This document shows, piece after piece, positions 52,082 to 60,891 of a DNA stretch of 64,000 nucleotides (position 1 is its first letter; each line of letters starts with the position of its first letter). The translations under genes were made by a program, and so were the position numbers. The DNA lies in NCBI RefSeq assembly GCF_046250175.1, contig NZ_CP176468.1; one strand, written 5' to 3'. The notes under the pieces are model-generated. The model searched no databases and was not told where the DNA came from. It saw nothing but the letters and a program-made list of their open reading frames with translations. This stretch comes from Psychromonas sp030397575 (GTDB lineage: Bacteria > Pseudomonadota > Gammaproteobacteria > Enterobacterales > Psychromonadaceae).

Positions 52082-53230
52082 TTAAAATGCCGCTGCTTTT
52101 AGAGCTTCTACTTTATCTAGTGATTCCCAAGGGAATTGCTCACGACCGAAGTGACCATAAGCAGCCGTTTCTTGGTAGATTGGCTTGATTAGGTCTAACA
52201 TTTCAATTAATCCGTATGGACGTAAATCAAAGTGTTCACTGACTAAGCTTACGATTAAGCCTTTTGCTACTTTTTCAGTGCCAAATGTTTCTACACTGAT
52301 TGATGTTGGCTCGGCAACACCAATTGCATAAGATACTTGGATTTCACAACGATCAGCTAAACCAGCAGCAACAATATTTTTTGCTACATAACGAGCTGCG
52401 TATGCTGCACTACGGTCAACTTTTGATGGATCTTTACCTGAGAATGCACCACCACCGTGACGAGCTGTACCGCCATATGTATCAACAATGATTTTACGAC
52501 CTGTTAAACCACAGTCACCTACCGGACCACCAATAACAAAGCGACCTGTTGGGTTGATATGGAATTTAGTACGTTCAGATAATAGTTCTGCTGGTAGTAC
52601 TGGTTTAATGATCTCTTCCATTACCGCTTCAACTAAATCTGATTGTTTAATATCTTCACGGTGCTGTGTTGATAATACAACCGCATCGATACCTACAATT
52701 TTGCCTTGGTCATAAGCGAACGTTACTTGGCTTTTTGCATCTGGGCGTAACCAATCTAGTTGACCACTTTTACGTACTTCGGCTTGTTTTTTAACAAGGC
52801 GATGTGCGTAAGTCACTGGTGCTGGCATGTAAACTTCAGTTTCATTAGTTGCATAACCAAACATTAAACCTTGGTCACCAGCCCCTTGCTCACGTGGATC
52901 TGAACGGTCAACACCTTGGTTGATATCTGGCGATTGCTTACCTACTACATTTAATACCGCACAAGAATCAGCATCAAAACCCATTTCTGAACTAGTGTAA
53001 CCAATATCACGTACTGTTTTACGCGTAATCTCTTCAATATCGACCCAAGCATCAGTAGTGATTTCACCACCTACCATTACCATGCCTGTTTTTACGTAGG
53101 TTTCACAAGCAACACGTGCTTTAGTATCTTGCTCTAAAATTGCATCAAGTACCGCATCAGAAATTTGATCGGCGATTTTATCTGGATGACCTTCAGAAAC
53201 AGACTCTGAAGTAAATAAGTCACGTGACAT
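52082..53230 (-). CDS. metK: S-adenosylmethionine synthetase
   Basis: A 382-residue MetK making S-adenosylmethionine from methionine and ATP. Signature segments are SVSEGHPDKIADQISDA, GAGDQGLMFGYAT, the P-loop-like GGGAFSGKDPSKVDRSAAYAARYVAKN and YAIGVAEPTS. AGGAG precedes the start at good spacing. A MetJ-like operator lies about 40-60 bp upstream, so it should belong to the methionine regulon. Codon use is that of a highly expressed housekeeping gene. Confidence 0.97.
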   Translation of the reverse strand: MSRDLFTSESVSEGHPDKIADQISDAVLDAILEQDTKARVACETYVKTGMVMVGGEITTDAWVDIEEITRKTVRDIGYTSSEMGFDADSCAVLNVVGKQSPDINQGVDRSDPREQGAGDQGLMFGYATNETEVYMPAPVTYAHRLVKKQAEVRKSGQLDWLRPDAKSQVTFAYDQGKIVGIDAVVLSTQHREDIKQSDLVEAVMEEIIKPVLPAELLSERTKFHINPTGRFVIGGPVGDCGLTGRKIIVDTYGGTARHGGGAFSGKDPSKVDRSAAYAARYVAKNIVAAGLADRCEIQVSYAIGVAEPTSISVETFGTEKVAKGLIVSLVSEHFDLRPYGLIEMLDLIKPIYQETAAYGHFGREQFPWESLDKVEALKAAAF

Positions 53231-53268
53231 GTGAACTCCTATTCGGGATATTTAAATTAACATTCTTT

Positions 53269-53300
53269 GGATGTTTTTACATCTAGACGTCTATAATACA
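53269..53300 (-). promoter_or_regulatory. MetJ-like operator and promoter of metK
   Basis: A perfect met box AGACGTCT (53285-53292) is preceded by a partial one (TTACATCT, 53277-53284) and a weaker GATG-containing octamer, forming the tandem array MetJ binds. The minus-strand word TATTATA at the same place is a candidate -10. This points to MetJ repression of metK rather than a SAM riboswitch. Confidence 0.65.
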
Positions 53301-53482
53301 TTTTTTTATGATGGATAACACCCTATTATTTTTAAATAAGATAGAACTGTTTTCTTACTTTAATAGTCGTAGAACAATAAAATTGCTGTTTATTTGTCTT
53401 AAACATAGCTTTTCTATGGGTTATACTCGCAAACATTTAAATTTTGCGGTTATGTTTTTTCCCTGTCTAATCGAGATCGTTT

Positions 53483-54811
53483 ATGTCTTTGTTGCTCCAA
53501 TGTAAAATCATGTTTAAAAAAGCACTTTTCTTTGTAAATAACTTGCCTCGTTTGCATTTTTGGGTGGTTATTTCTTTATTTCTTCTCCTACTTATCATTA
53601 GCTTAATTCCCACTCATGGGGATAAAAATAAAAAAATCAAACGTGAGCTAGTATTGCCAATTAGTGAAACAGCGAAAGGGGATTATGCTGTTGCAGAGCC
53701 TTTGGATGCTATCAATGTTGGTAGTGATAAATTATTTCCCGAGTTCTCCGGTAATCGAGAAATACAAAAAACAATCTCTGCGGGTGATACGTTAAGTGAG
53801 ATATTCTCCGATGAAGGAATATCTGCTGCGGTGCTGCAAGAATTGTTAGAAGCTGATACGGAATATCTTCGTTTAGCCAATTTACTACCAGGCCAAGAAG
53901 TACAATTATTAATTAGCCCTGATAATCAATTATTAGCGTTAAAAGTGATTATTGACCGAGCAAATACCCTTAGCTTTGTATTAAAGGATGGGGCCTATGT
54001 ATCAAAGTTAGATATAAAAAAGGGCGAATGGCGTAATAGCTATTACCAGGGAAGTGTGACTGGTAGCTTTTACGTTAGTGCAAAAAAAAGTGGATTATCA
54101 GCTAGCCAAATTCAACAGGTATCAAGTGCATTGCAGGATCAATTTGATTTCAATCGCCAATTACGAGCGGGTGATACATTCCATGTGTTAGTTGCCAAAC
54201 AATATATTGAAGGAGCTTATAGTTTTGATAGTGAGGTGTTGGCGGTCATCATTAAAACAAAGTCGCGTAACTACACTGCCTTCCTCAATGAAGACGGGCG
54301 TTATTACGATAAAGATGGCAAAGGATTAACGAAAGCTTACCGTCGATATCCAGTTAACGGACATCCAAGAATTAGCTCTCGCTTTAATCCGCGTCGATTA
54401 CATCCTATTACTAAACGTATAAGTCCGCATAACGGGACTGATTTTGCTGTGCCAGTTGGTACAAATGTTTATGCAACGGGTGATGGTGTTGTGGTTCGTG
54501 CGGGTTACCATCCCGCGGCAGGTAACTATATCGTGATCAAACACGGTCGTAAGTATACAACGCGTTTTTTACACTTGAGCAAAATCCTTGTTCGTAAAGG
54601 ACAACGTGTAGAGATGGGTAAGCTTATTGCTAAGTCTGGTAATACAGGACGTTCTACTGGGGCTCATTTACACTATGAGTTCCATGTTTATAATAAACCT
54701 GTGGATGCAATGAAGGTGAATTTACCATTATCTCAAAAAGTGCCTGAAAAAGAGCGTAAAGCCTTTAATAAACGTCGTGACTTGTCATTACGTGAAATGG
54801 GCGAGCTTTAA
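53483..54811 (+). CDS. M23-family peptidoglycan endopeptidase (MepM-like)
   Basis: A 442-residue cell-wall hydrolase. One N-terminal transmembrane anchor (about 25-42) is followed by an OapA/LysM-like domain (about 95-145, KTISAGDTLSEIF) and a middle domain. The lysostaphin-type M23 domain has zinc ligands H316 and D320 (HNGTD) and H397 (HLHYEF). This matches MepM (YebA) in order and length and predicts DD-endopeptidase action on cross-links during growth. The start is uncertain: ATG 53483 follows GAGA, while ATG 53510 would remove nine residues. It is divergent from metK. Confidence 0.87.
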   Translation: MSLLLQCKIMFKKALFFVNNLPRLHFWVVISLFLLLLIISLIPTHGDKNKKIKRELVLPISETAKGDYAVAEPLDAINVGSDKLFPEFSGNREIQKTISAGDTLSEIFSDEGISAAVLQELLEADTEYLRLANLLPGQEVQLLISPDNQLLALKVIIDRANTLSFVLKDGAYVSKLDIKKGEWRNSYYQGSVTGSFYVSAKKSGLSASQIQQVSSALQDQFDFNRQLRAGDTFHVLVAKQYIEGAYSFDSEVLAVIIKTKSRNYTAFLNEDGRYYDKDGKGLTKAYRRYPVNGHPRISSRFNPRRLHPITKRISPHNGTDFAVPVGTNVYATGDGVVVRAGYHPAAGNYIVIKHGRKYTTRFLHLSKILVRKGQRVEMGKLIAKSGNTGRSTGAHLHYEFHVYNKPVDAMKVNLPLSQKVPEKERKAFNKRRDLSLREMGEL

Positions 54812-54879
54812 TTATTCCAAATATTGCTTAAAATAGTGATATTAGCTATTAAGTATATTATTAGATAGAGACATACATT

Positions 54880-55221
54880 ATGTTATTAAAAAGTGATGCA
54901 TACGATGCATGCATTGGTTACTTTGCTGACAATTTAAGTATCTTTGAAGGTAGCTCAAGACCTGCTACAGGCGAAGTGATTGCAGATATTGTTTTAGACG
55001 AAGTATCACAACTATTAATGAGTTTTTGTGAGCAGCAACCGCAATTAAGTAATGAAACACGTTTAATGGTAGTGGCTGAAGGGGATAAGTTAGTAGAAGA
55101 TATTGAGCAAATATTAGGGAAGTGTTGGGAGTACAAAGCTTCACAAGAGCAAATTGAATTTATTAAAGAGTATTTTCTGTTAGTTAAAAACAGTTTAGAT
55201 TCTCAAGTACCTTATTTATAA
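54880..55221 (+). CDS. DUF3802-like hypothetical protein
   Basis: A 113-residue acidic, helical, cytoplasmic protein (GEVIADIVLDEVSQLLMSFCEQQP, then LVEDIEQILGKCW). Length, acidity and segments recall the DUF3802 family of Vibrio and Alteromonadales, but I assign it from memory only. No catalytic motif is visible. It stands alone between the M23 peptidase gene and the convergent rsd, followed by a perfect 40-bp palindrome. Confidence 0.6.
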   Translation: MLLKSDAYDACIGYFADNLSIFEGSSRPATGEVIADIVLDEVSQLLMSFCEQQPQLSNETRLMVVAEGDKLVEDIEQILGKCWEYKASQEQIEFIKEYFLLVKNSLDSQVPYL

Positions 55222-55236
55222 AGTATTCAAGTTTGT

Positions 55237-55276
55237 CATCAATCAAGCTAAAAGCATGCTTTTAGCTTGATTGATG
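55237..55276. repeat. perfect 40-bp palindrome
   Basis: The 20-base arm at 55237-55256 is exactly complementary to 55257-55276 with no spacer; the centre is GCATGC. It lies between two convergent genes and could form a long hairpin in either transcript, so it may act as a bidirectional terminator despite lacking a T-run. Confidence 0.9.
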
Positions 55277-55309
55277 CCCCATAGATTATATGAAGTTACT
55301 CAGCCATTA

Positions 55310-55783
55310 TTATGCAAAAGTATGATGTAGATGCACCACTTCTAATAGTTTATCTTCTCGTTCAAATCGACTTTCCATTACTTGTCCTAACTCTGAAAGG
55401 TCACGATCAAAGTTCAGTAAAGTTTGGTCCGACGCATTTTCTGCATAGGTATCATTAAAATTGAGCGCAGTATCTGTTGTACTGTTTATTTTAGAATAGA
55501 GCTCTTGCGCTATTTTCAGGTTCTCTTCGCCATCTAGCTTTGATTTTTCGATAATTTGTTCATAAATTTCAAAGTGGCCGGTAGAAGCATAGTCTAATAG
55601 CACTTGGCAAAACTCAGTAATAACAGCTTGTTCAGGTAAGCTACGCTTTTCTTGTTGGTAAGGTGGTAACCCTGCTAACTTACAATATAAAATAACCAGT
55701 ATTTGTCGTTCATCTAGCCAGTTATCTAAGATAGACAGTGTGCCACCCCATTCCTCTTTTGCTTGCTTTAGTTTTTTAAGCAT
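55310..55783 (-). CDS. rsd: anti-sigma-70 factor Rsd
   Basis: A 157-residue Rsd/AlgQ-family protein that binds sigma-70 region 4 and shifts polymerase toward alternative sigma factors in stationary phase. Family traits are the all-helical pattern, LDNWLDERQILVILYCKLAGLPP, EFCQVLLDYASTGHFEIYEQI and the C-terminal DLSELGQVMESRFEREDKLLEVV. AGGAGGTTTT precedes the start. It neighbours nudC and hemE, as in E. coli, but is divergent from them here. Confidence 0.9.
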   Translation of the reverse strand: MLKKLKQAKEEWGGTLSILDNWLDERQILVILYCKLAGLPPYQQEKRSLPEQAVITEFCQVLLDYASTGHFEIYEQIIEKSKLDGEENLKIAQELYSKINSTTDTALNFNDTYAENASDQTLLNFDRDLSELGQVMESRFEREDKLLEVVHLHHTFA

Positions 55784-55825
55784 AAAACCTCCTGTAAGTG
55801 AATCGTCATCAATGACTTAGGTTAA

Positions 55826-55987
55826 TAAACTAATTCATCAATTAATTGATCTATTTTACTGGTTAAAATAACTTATTTATTCGTTGTAATTTTCGTCAAT
55901 GGAACAACTATTTAACTAAAATTACGCCTTAAACTAAGCCATTTTTCATACACAAAATTTAGACCACTTATTTAATATAATTTATTA
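55826..55987. repeat. dispersed repeat, copy C
   Basis: About 160 bp collinear with the copy at 62266-62426. Shared stretches include TTGATCTATTTTACT (ACTGATCTATTTCACT in the other copy), GGTTAAAATAACTTATTT, GCCTTAAACTAAGCCATTTTTC and CACTTATTTAATATAATT. The ATACCAAT ends are degraded. It fills much of the 55784-56211 gap between rsd and nudC; otherwise that gap holds only AT-rich promoter DNA. Confidence 0.6.
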
Positions 55988-56211
55988 ACACAAATAGACA
56001 TTTAGTTTACACAACCTATTGACAATTTACTGTGAACTTATGCCCATTGTAAAAGGGCAGACATAAATAAAGTGTCCATATCATTACTTATAATAACGGT
56101 GATGGCTATGATTATTTGTTGATTATCAATAACAAATTTGCTCGTTAGAAGACTTGTTTAATACCCATTCAGTGTTGCATTATATTGTTTCATTTTTACA
56201 AGAGTGTGGTT

Positions 56212-57018
56212 ATGGCTGAATTGAGTACAAAAGACGAGCTAAATGCATGGTGGTTTATTTTATCACAGGGTAAATTAGTCGCATTAGATAAAGGTGATTT
56301 TATCCCTTTTGGATGTATTAGTGAGTTACCTTTTCCCGATGGCATAACTAAAAACAAGCGATTATTAGGGCACTACATGGAACAGCCTTGTTATCTTGTG
56401 GATTTACCTGAACCCTTGGATGTAGGAATCGGAGAATATGTTGGTCTGCGCTCCTTGTTAGGGCGTGTTGATGATCTGCTTTTTGATATGACAGGACGTG
56501 CCTTTCAAATTAGTCTGTTTTATAAAACGCACCAATTTTGCGGGCAATGTGGGCAAAAAATGAACCCTATAGATTGGGAAATTGCAATGAAGTGCTATCA
56601 CTGCCAACATCGCGCTTATCCTCGTGTATCACCTTGTATTATTGTGGCTATTCGCCATAAGAAAAAAATATTATTAGCCTTGCACAGTCGTCATCACAAA
56701 GACAATTACCCCGTTTATACAACCTTAGCAGGTTTTACTGAAGCAGGAGAAAGCTTAGAAGCCTGTGTCGAGCGAGAAGTCTATGAAGAAGTAGGGTTGA
56801 AGGTCAAAAATATTCAATATGTGAGCAGTCAGCCTTGGCCTTTTCCACATTCTCTGATGATGGGATTTATAGCTGATTATGCATCCGGAGAGATTGTGGT
56901 AGATCCGCATGAGCTAGTGGAAGCCAATTGGTATGATATTGATAATTTACCAATCGTACCAAAGCATGGCACAATTGCGCGGAAATTAATTGAGAAAACA
57001 TTAAAGCGATGTCGTTAA
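56212..57018 (+). CDS. nudC: NADH pyrophosphatase / NAD-cap RNA hydrolase NudC
   Basis: A 268-residue Nudix hydrolase with a zinc ribbon (CGQCGQKM and CYHCQHRAYPR). The Nudix box is GFTEAGESLEACVEREVYEEVGL, and the SQPWPFPHSLM motif marks the NADH-pyrophosphatase subfamily. It cleaves NADH and removes NAD caps from RNA. I start at ATG 56212 (MAELSTKDE), nine codons inside the longest open frame, because the upstream residues are not family-like. It is followed by hemE as in E. coli. Confidence 0.92.
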   Translation: MAELSTKDELNAWWFILSQGKLVALDKGDFIPFGCISELPFPDGITKNKRLLGHYMEQPCYLVDLPEPLDVGIGEYVGLRSLLGRVDDLLFDMTGRAFQISLFYKTHQFCGQCGQKMNPIDWEIAMKCYHCQHRAYPRVSPCIIVAIRHKKKILLALHSRHHKDNYPVYTTLAGFTEAGESLEACVEREVYEEVGLKVKNIQYVSSQPWPFPHSLMMGFIADYASGEIVVDPHELVEANWYDIDNLPIVPKHGTIARKLIEKTLKRCR

Positions 57019-57147
57019 GCTAGGGCTTAGGTATCGAAGTGATAGGTAATACCAAATTCATTTATGAAGTAAAGGAAGGTATATTCTATCAATAATTTAG
57101 AATTATCGCATAAAAGCTATCAATAGCTAAAATAGAAAAGGTTACTA

Positions 57148-58212
57148 ATGACAGATTTAAAAAACGATCGCTATATTCGTGCTTTGCTAAAGAAAGAAGT
57201 AGATAAAACGCCTGTCTGGATGATGCGCCAAGCAGGACGCTATCTACCAGAATATAAAGCGACTCGTGCTCAAGCTGGTGATTTCATGTCACTATGTCGT
57301 AGTGCTGATTTAGCCTGTGAAGTAACCTTACAGCCTCTACGTCGTTTTGACCTTGATGCTGCTATTTTATTTTCTGATATTTTAACTATCCCAGATGCAA
57401 TGGGCTTAGGTTTATACTTCTCGGAGGGAGAAGGCCCTAAATTTGAACGCCCTATTCGCTGTAAAAAAGATGTAGACAACTTAATCATGCCTGACCCTGA
57501 AGGTGAGCTTCAGTATGTAATGAATGCGGTTCGTACTATTCGTCGTGATTTAAAAGGTGAAGTGCCATTAATTGGTTTCTCCGGAAGCCCTTGGACATTA
57601 GCGACTTATATGATCGAGGGAAGTGGTTCAAAATTTTTCACTAAAATTAAAAAAATGGCATTTGCTGACCCGCAAATTTTACATACATTATTAGATAAGT
57701 TGGCTGATTCAGTGATCAGTTACCTTAACGCACAAATTAAAGCTGGCGCACAGTCGGTAATGGTCTTTGACACTTGGGGAGGGATTTTATCGCCACGTGA
57801 TTACCAGGATTTCTCATTACAATATATGCATAAAATTGTTGATGGTTTAATCCGTAATTATGAAGGGGAAAAAGTACCTGTTACCTTATTCACTAAGAAT
57901 GGCGGTCAATGGATCGAGAAGATTGCAGATACTGGTTGTGATGGCATAGGTTTAGATTGGACGATTGATATTAAAGAAGCAAAAGCACGTGTAGGCTCCC
58001 GCGTTGCGCTACAAGGTAATATGGATCCATCTATGTTATATGCATCACCTGAACGCATTCGAGAAGAGGTCGCTACTATTTTAGATGGCTTCGGTAAAGG
58101 CTCTGGTCATGTCTTTAACTTGGGGCATGGTATTCACTTAGACGTACCACCAGAAAATGCGAAAGTGTTTGTTGATGCGGTGCATGAATTAAGTACTCAT
58201 TATCATCAGTAA
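57148..58212 (+). CDS. hemE: uroporphyrinogen decarboxylase
   Basis: A 354-residue HemE converting uroporphyrinogen III to coproporphyrinogen III in heme synthesis. Signatures are TPVWMMRQAGRYLPEYKATR, the ILFSDILTIPDAMG loop with the catalytic aspartate, GFSGSPWTLATYMIEG and GLDWTIDIKEA. Length is standard. A UUCG-loop terminator follows 33 bp after the stop. Confidence 0.97.
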   Translation: MTDLKNDRYIRALLKKEVDKTPVWMMRQAGRYLPEYKATRAQAGDFMSLCRSADLACEVTLQPLRRFDLDAAILFSDILTIPDAMGLGLYFSEGEGPKFERPIRCKKDVDNLIMPDPEGELQYVMNAVRTIRRDLKGEVPLIGFSGSPWTLATYMIEGSGSKFFTKIKKMAFADPQILHTLLDKLADSVISYLNAQIKAGAQSVMVFDTWGGILSPRDYQDFSLQYMHKIVDGLIRNYEGEKVPVTLFTKNGGQWIEKIADTGCDGIGLDWTIDIKEAKARVGSRVALQGNMDPSMLYASPERIREEVATILDGFGKGSGHVFNLGHGIHLDVPPENAKVFVDAVHELSTHYHQ

Positions 58213-58244
58213 GCGTACAAAATTGGATTTAAATTTGACTTAAT

Positions 58245-58268
58245 AAAACATGCTTCGGCATGTTTTTT
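58245..58268 (+). terminator. UUCG-loop terminator of hemE
   Basis: AAAACATGC (58245-58253) and GCATGTTTT (58258-58266) form a stem capped by the very stable TTCG tetraloop and followed by T residues. Confidence 0.92.
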
Positions 58269-58362
58269 ATTTGTATTGATCTCTCATTTTTAACCCACTA
58301 AGGTTAGTTGTTTGTTTTTTGAACGATATGATAAACTCTCATTTGTTATCAATGAGGTTAAT

Positions 58363-58860
58363 ATGTCTTTGTTTATTGAGCATCAGCAACTAACCGTTCG
58401 CCCCTTTACCGCCGAAGACAAACAAGATTTTGTACAATTAGTACAGCACCCATTGTGTATGAAATATAGCATTACTGGCATCCTATCAGAGCAACAAGCA
58501 AATGACTGTTTTGACACCTTACTGAATAATAAAAAACATAAAATGTATGCTATTCAATGTGTTAAGAGTGGGTTTGTCATTGGATGTACAGGTTTACAAG
58601 ACTGCTTTATTGATGACCAAATCGAACCTTCATTTATTCTTCGTCTATTGCCAGATTTCCATGATCACCAAGATTTATTACCTACCTTAAGCTTACTCGT
58701 TGAGCAATTACTTATTGTGTATCAGTTGCCTGAATTACAAACTGTCATTTCACAAAAGAACCAACTCAACATGCAATTGATGAGTGCACTAAACTTTCAA
58801 AAAACCAAAGAGGTGACATGCCGTGGTATTGCTAGTTACCTCTATAAAAGGGGATTGTGA
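58363..58860 (+). CDS. GNAT-family acetyltransferase
   Basis: A 165-residue GNAT protein of the RimJ/RimL-like type (LTVRPFTAEDKQDFVQLVQHP at the start, IGCTGLQDC in the core). The usual Q/R-x-x-G-x-G/A acetyl-CoA loop is not clearly visible, so the cofactor site may be degenerate. I use ATG 58363 (MSLFIEHQQL) because GAGGT lies 6 nt upstream; the open frame extends 17 codons further. Its substrate is unknown. It stands alone between hemE and purH. Confidence 0.7.
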   Translation: MSLFIEHQQLTVRPFTAEDKQDFVQLVQHPLCMKYSITGILSEQQANDCFDTLLNNKKHKMYAIQCVKSGFVIGCTGLQDCFIDDQIEPSFILRLLPDFHDHQDLLPTLSLLVEQLLIVYQLPELQTVISQKNQLNMQLMSALNFQKTKEVTCRGIASYLYKRGL

Positions 58861-59032
58861 GCTCGCTTGTGAATGATTGAGGTTAATTCCTATATTTTTT
58901 TGCTTTTTTATTTAACAAAGTGAATAAAATGCTTTCGATTCGGGTAGAATGCGCGCAAGTTCAACTTTTTGGAAAAGCCAATCAATTGAATGTTTCACCG
59001 ATGAAAACATTAACCGAGGAATGTGAAAGATA

Positions 59033-60625
59033 ATGGAAAATAGCCGAACAATTAAACGAGCACTGATCAGTGTTTCTGATAAAACTGGTATTGTAGAGTT
59101 TGCACGTGAATTAGCTGACAAAGGGGTTGATATTCTATCAACGGGCGGCACATGTAAATTACTTGCAGAAAATAACATTAAAGTGACGGAAGTTTCTGAT
59201 TACACTGGTTTTCCAGAAATGATGGACGGTCGTGTAAAAACTTTACATCCTAAAATTCATGGTGGCATTCTTGCTCGTCGCGGTATCGATGAAGATATTA
59301 TGGCAAGCAATGATATTCAAGCAATTGATATGGTAGTGGTTAATTTATACCCATTTGCTGCAACTGTTGCAAACCCAGATTGTAAGTTAGAAGATGCTAT
59401 CGAAAACATCGATATCGGCGGACCAACTATGGTACGTGCTGCTGCAAAAAATCATAAAGATGTTGCTATTGTTGTAAACGCTTCTGACTACGGTTGCATT
59501 CTGTCTGAAATGAATGAAAATGATGGAAGTTTAGTTTACAAAACACGCTTTGATTTAGCGATTGCTGCTTATGAGCATACAGCTCAATATGACGGCATGA
59601 TTGCAAACTACTTTGGTACTATGGTGCCAACTTACGGTGAGAACAATGAAGGCGATGAGGAATCTAAATTCCCACGTACTTTCAATGCTCAATTCCAGAA
59701 AAAACAAGATATGCGCTATGGTGAAAACTCACACCAAGCAGCAGCTTTCTATGTTGAAAACAATATTCAAGAAGCATCAGTTTCAACGGCAACACAATTA
59801 CAAGGTAAAGCATTATCTTACAATAACATTGCTGATACTGATGCAGCATTAGAATGTGTTAAAGAATTCTCTGAGCCAGCTTGTGTGATCGTTAAACATG
59901 CAAATCCATGTGGTGTTGCAGTGGCTGGTACTATTCTTGATGCTTACGAAGGCGCATACAAAACAGACCCAACTTCAGCATTCGGCGGGATCATCGCCTT
60001 TAACCGCGAGTTAGATGCAGTTACGGCAGAAGCAATTACTTCTCGCCAATTTGTTGAAGTGATCATCGCCCCTTCTGTTAGTAAAGAAGCTGCAAAAATC
60101 GTAGCTACGAAAAAGAACTTACGTCTATTAGAGTGTGGTGAATGGGCGACGAAAACTACAGAGTTTGACATTAAACGTGTTAACGGCGGTTTATTAGTAC
60201 AAGATCGTGACCAAGGTATGGTAGGGCTAGACGACCTGAAAGTGGTGTCTAAACGTCAACCTACAGAATCAGAAATGAGCGATTTACTGTTTAGCTGGAA
60301 AGTGGCTAAATTTGTAAAATCAAACGCCATTGTTTATGTTAAGAACAGCACAACAGTCGGTGTTGGTGCAGGCCAAATGAGCCGTGTTTACAGTGCTAAA
60401 ATTGCAGGTATTAAAGCAGCAGATGAAAATCTAGTTGTGGAAGGTTCTGTTATGGCCTCTGATGCATTCTTCCCATTCCGTGACGGTATTGATGCCGCTG
60501 CTGAAGCGGGTATTAGCTGTGTGATTCAACCAGGTGGCTCAATGCGTGACGATGAAGTTATCGCGGCTGCTGATGAACATAACATGGCGATGGTATTCAC
60601 AGGAATGCGTCACTTCCGTCATTAA
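59033..60625 (+). CDS. purH: bifunctional AICAR formyltransferase / IMP cyclohydrolase
   Basis: A 530-residue PurH catalysing the last two steps of purine synthesis to IMP. The N-terminal MGS-like cyclohydrolase domain has ISVSDKTGIVEFA, ILSTGGTCKLL, GRVKTLHPKIHGG and VDMVVVNLYPF-type segments (IDMVVVNLYPF). The C-terminal transformylase domain has QDMRYGENSHQAAAFY, VIVKHANPCGVA and SDAFFPFRDGID. Length and both active sites are normal. It is followed by purD on the same strand, the usual purHD pair, though with a rather long 266-bp gap. Confidence 0.97.
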   Translation: MENSRTIKRALISVSDKTGIVEFARELADKGVDILSTGGTCKLLAENNIKVTEVSDYTGFPEMMDGRVKTLHPKIHGGILARRGIDEDIMASNDIQAIDMVVVNLYPFAATVANPDCKLEDAIENIDIGGPTMVRAAAKNHKDVAIVVNASDYGCILSEMNENDGSLVYKTRFDLAIAAYEHTAQYDGMIANYFGTMVPTYGENNEGDEESKFPRTFNAQFQKKQDMRYGENSHQAAAFYVENNIQEASVSTATQLQGKALSYNNIADTDAALECVKEFSEPACVIVKHANPCGVAVAGTILDAYEGAYKTDPTSAFGGIIAFNRELDAVTAEAITSRQFVEVIIAPSVSKEAAKIVATKKNLRLLECGEWATKTTEFDIKRVNGGLLVQDRDQGMVGLDDLKVVSKRQPTESEMSDLLFSWKVAKFVKSNAIVYVKNSTTVGVGAGQMSRVYSAKIAGIKAADENLVVEGSVMASDAFFPFRDGIDAAAEAGISCVIQPGGSMRDDEVIAAADEHNMAMVFTGMRHFRH

Positions 60626-60891
60626 TTGATTTTTTGTGTCGTGCTTTAGCTCGAACTCGGCGCTTTTGCCTTGACTTCAAACTAAATCACTTAGCAAAAA
60701 TACAATGAAATGAATTAGTTAATGAGGTGGCTATTTGTCACCTTTTTATCCAAATGATGTAAGCGGTTCAGAGCCAGAGTTATTTCAAGTTAGTTTGACA
60801 ATAAAGCACGGAGTTTAGCACGCTAAATGAGTACTTTTGACGAGAAAATAGCGCTGAAATAACAACGATCTGCACTGTGTGAGGATGTAAT

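Noticed and set aside
53231..53482. SAM riboswitch upstream of metK
   Set aside because: No riboswitch core is visible, while a perfect met box is present, which is the usual gammaproteobacterial control.
53308..53505. A 65-codon plus-strand open frame between metK and the M23 peptidase gene
   Set aside because: It overlaps the peptidase start and the promoter region; its hydrophobic composition comes from AT-rich DNA and no start signal is present.
57049..57120. Another copy of the dispersed repeat (AATACCAAATTCATT)
   Set aside because: Only the first few bases resemble the left end, and no internal blocks or right end follow.
58861..59032. PurR box upstream of purH (GCGCGCAAGTTC)
   Set aside because: The match to ACGCAAACGTTTGCGT is weak and asymmetric.
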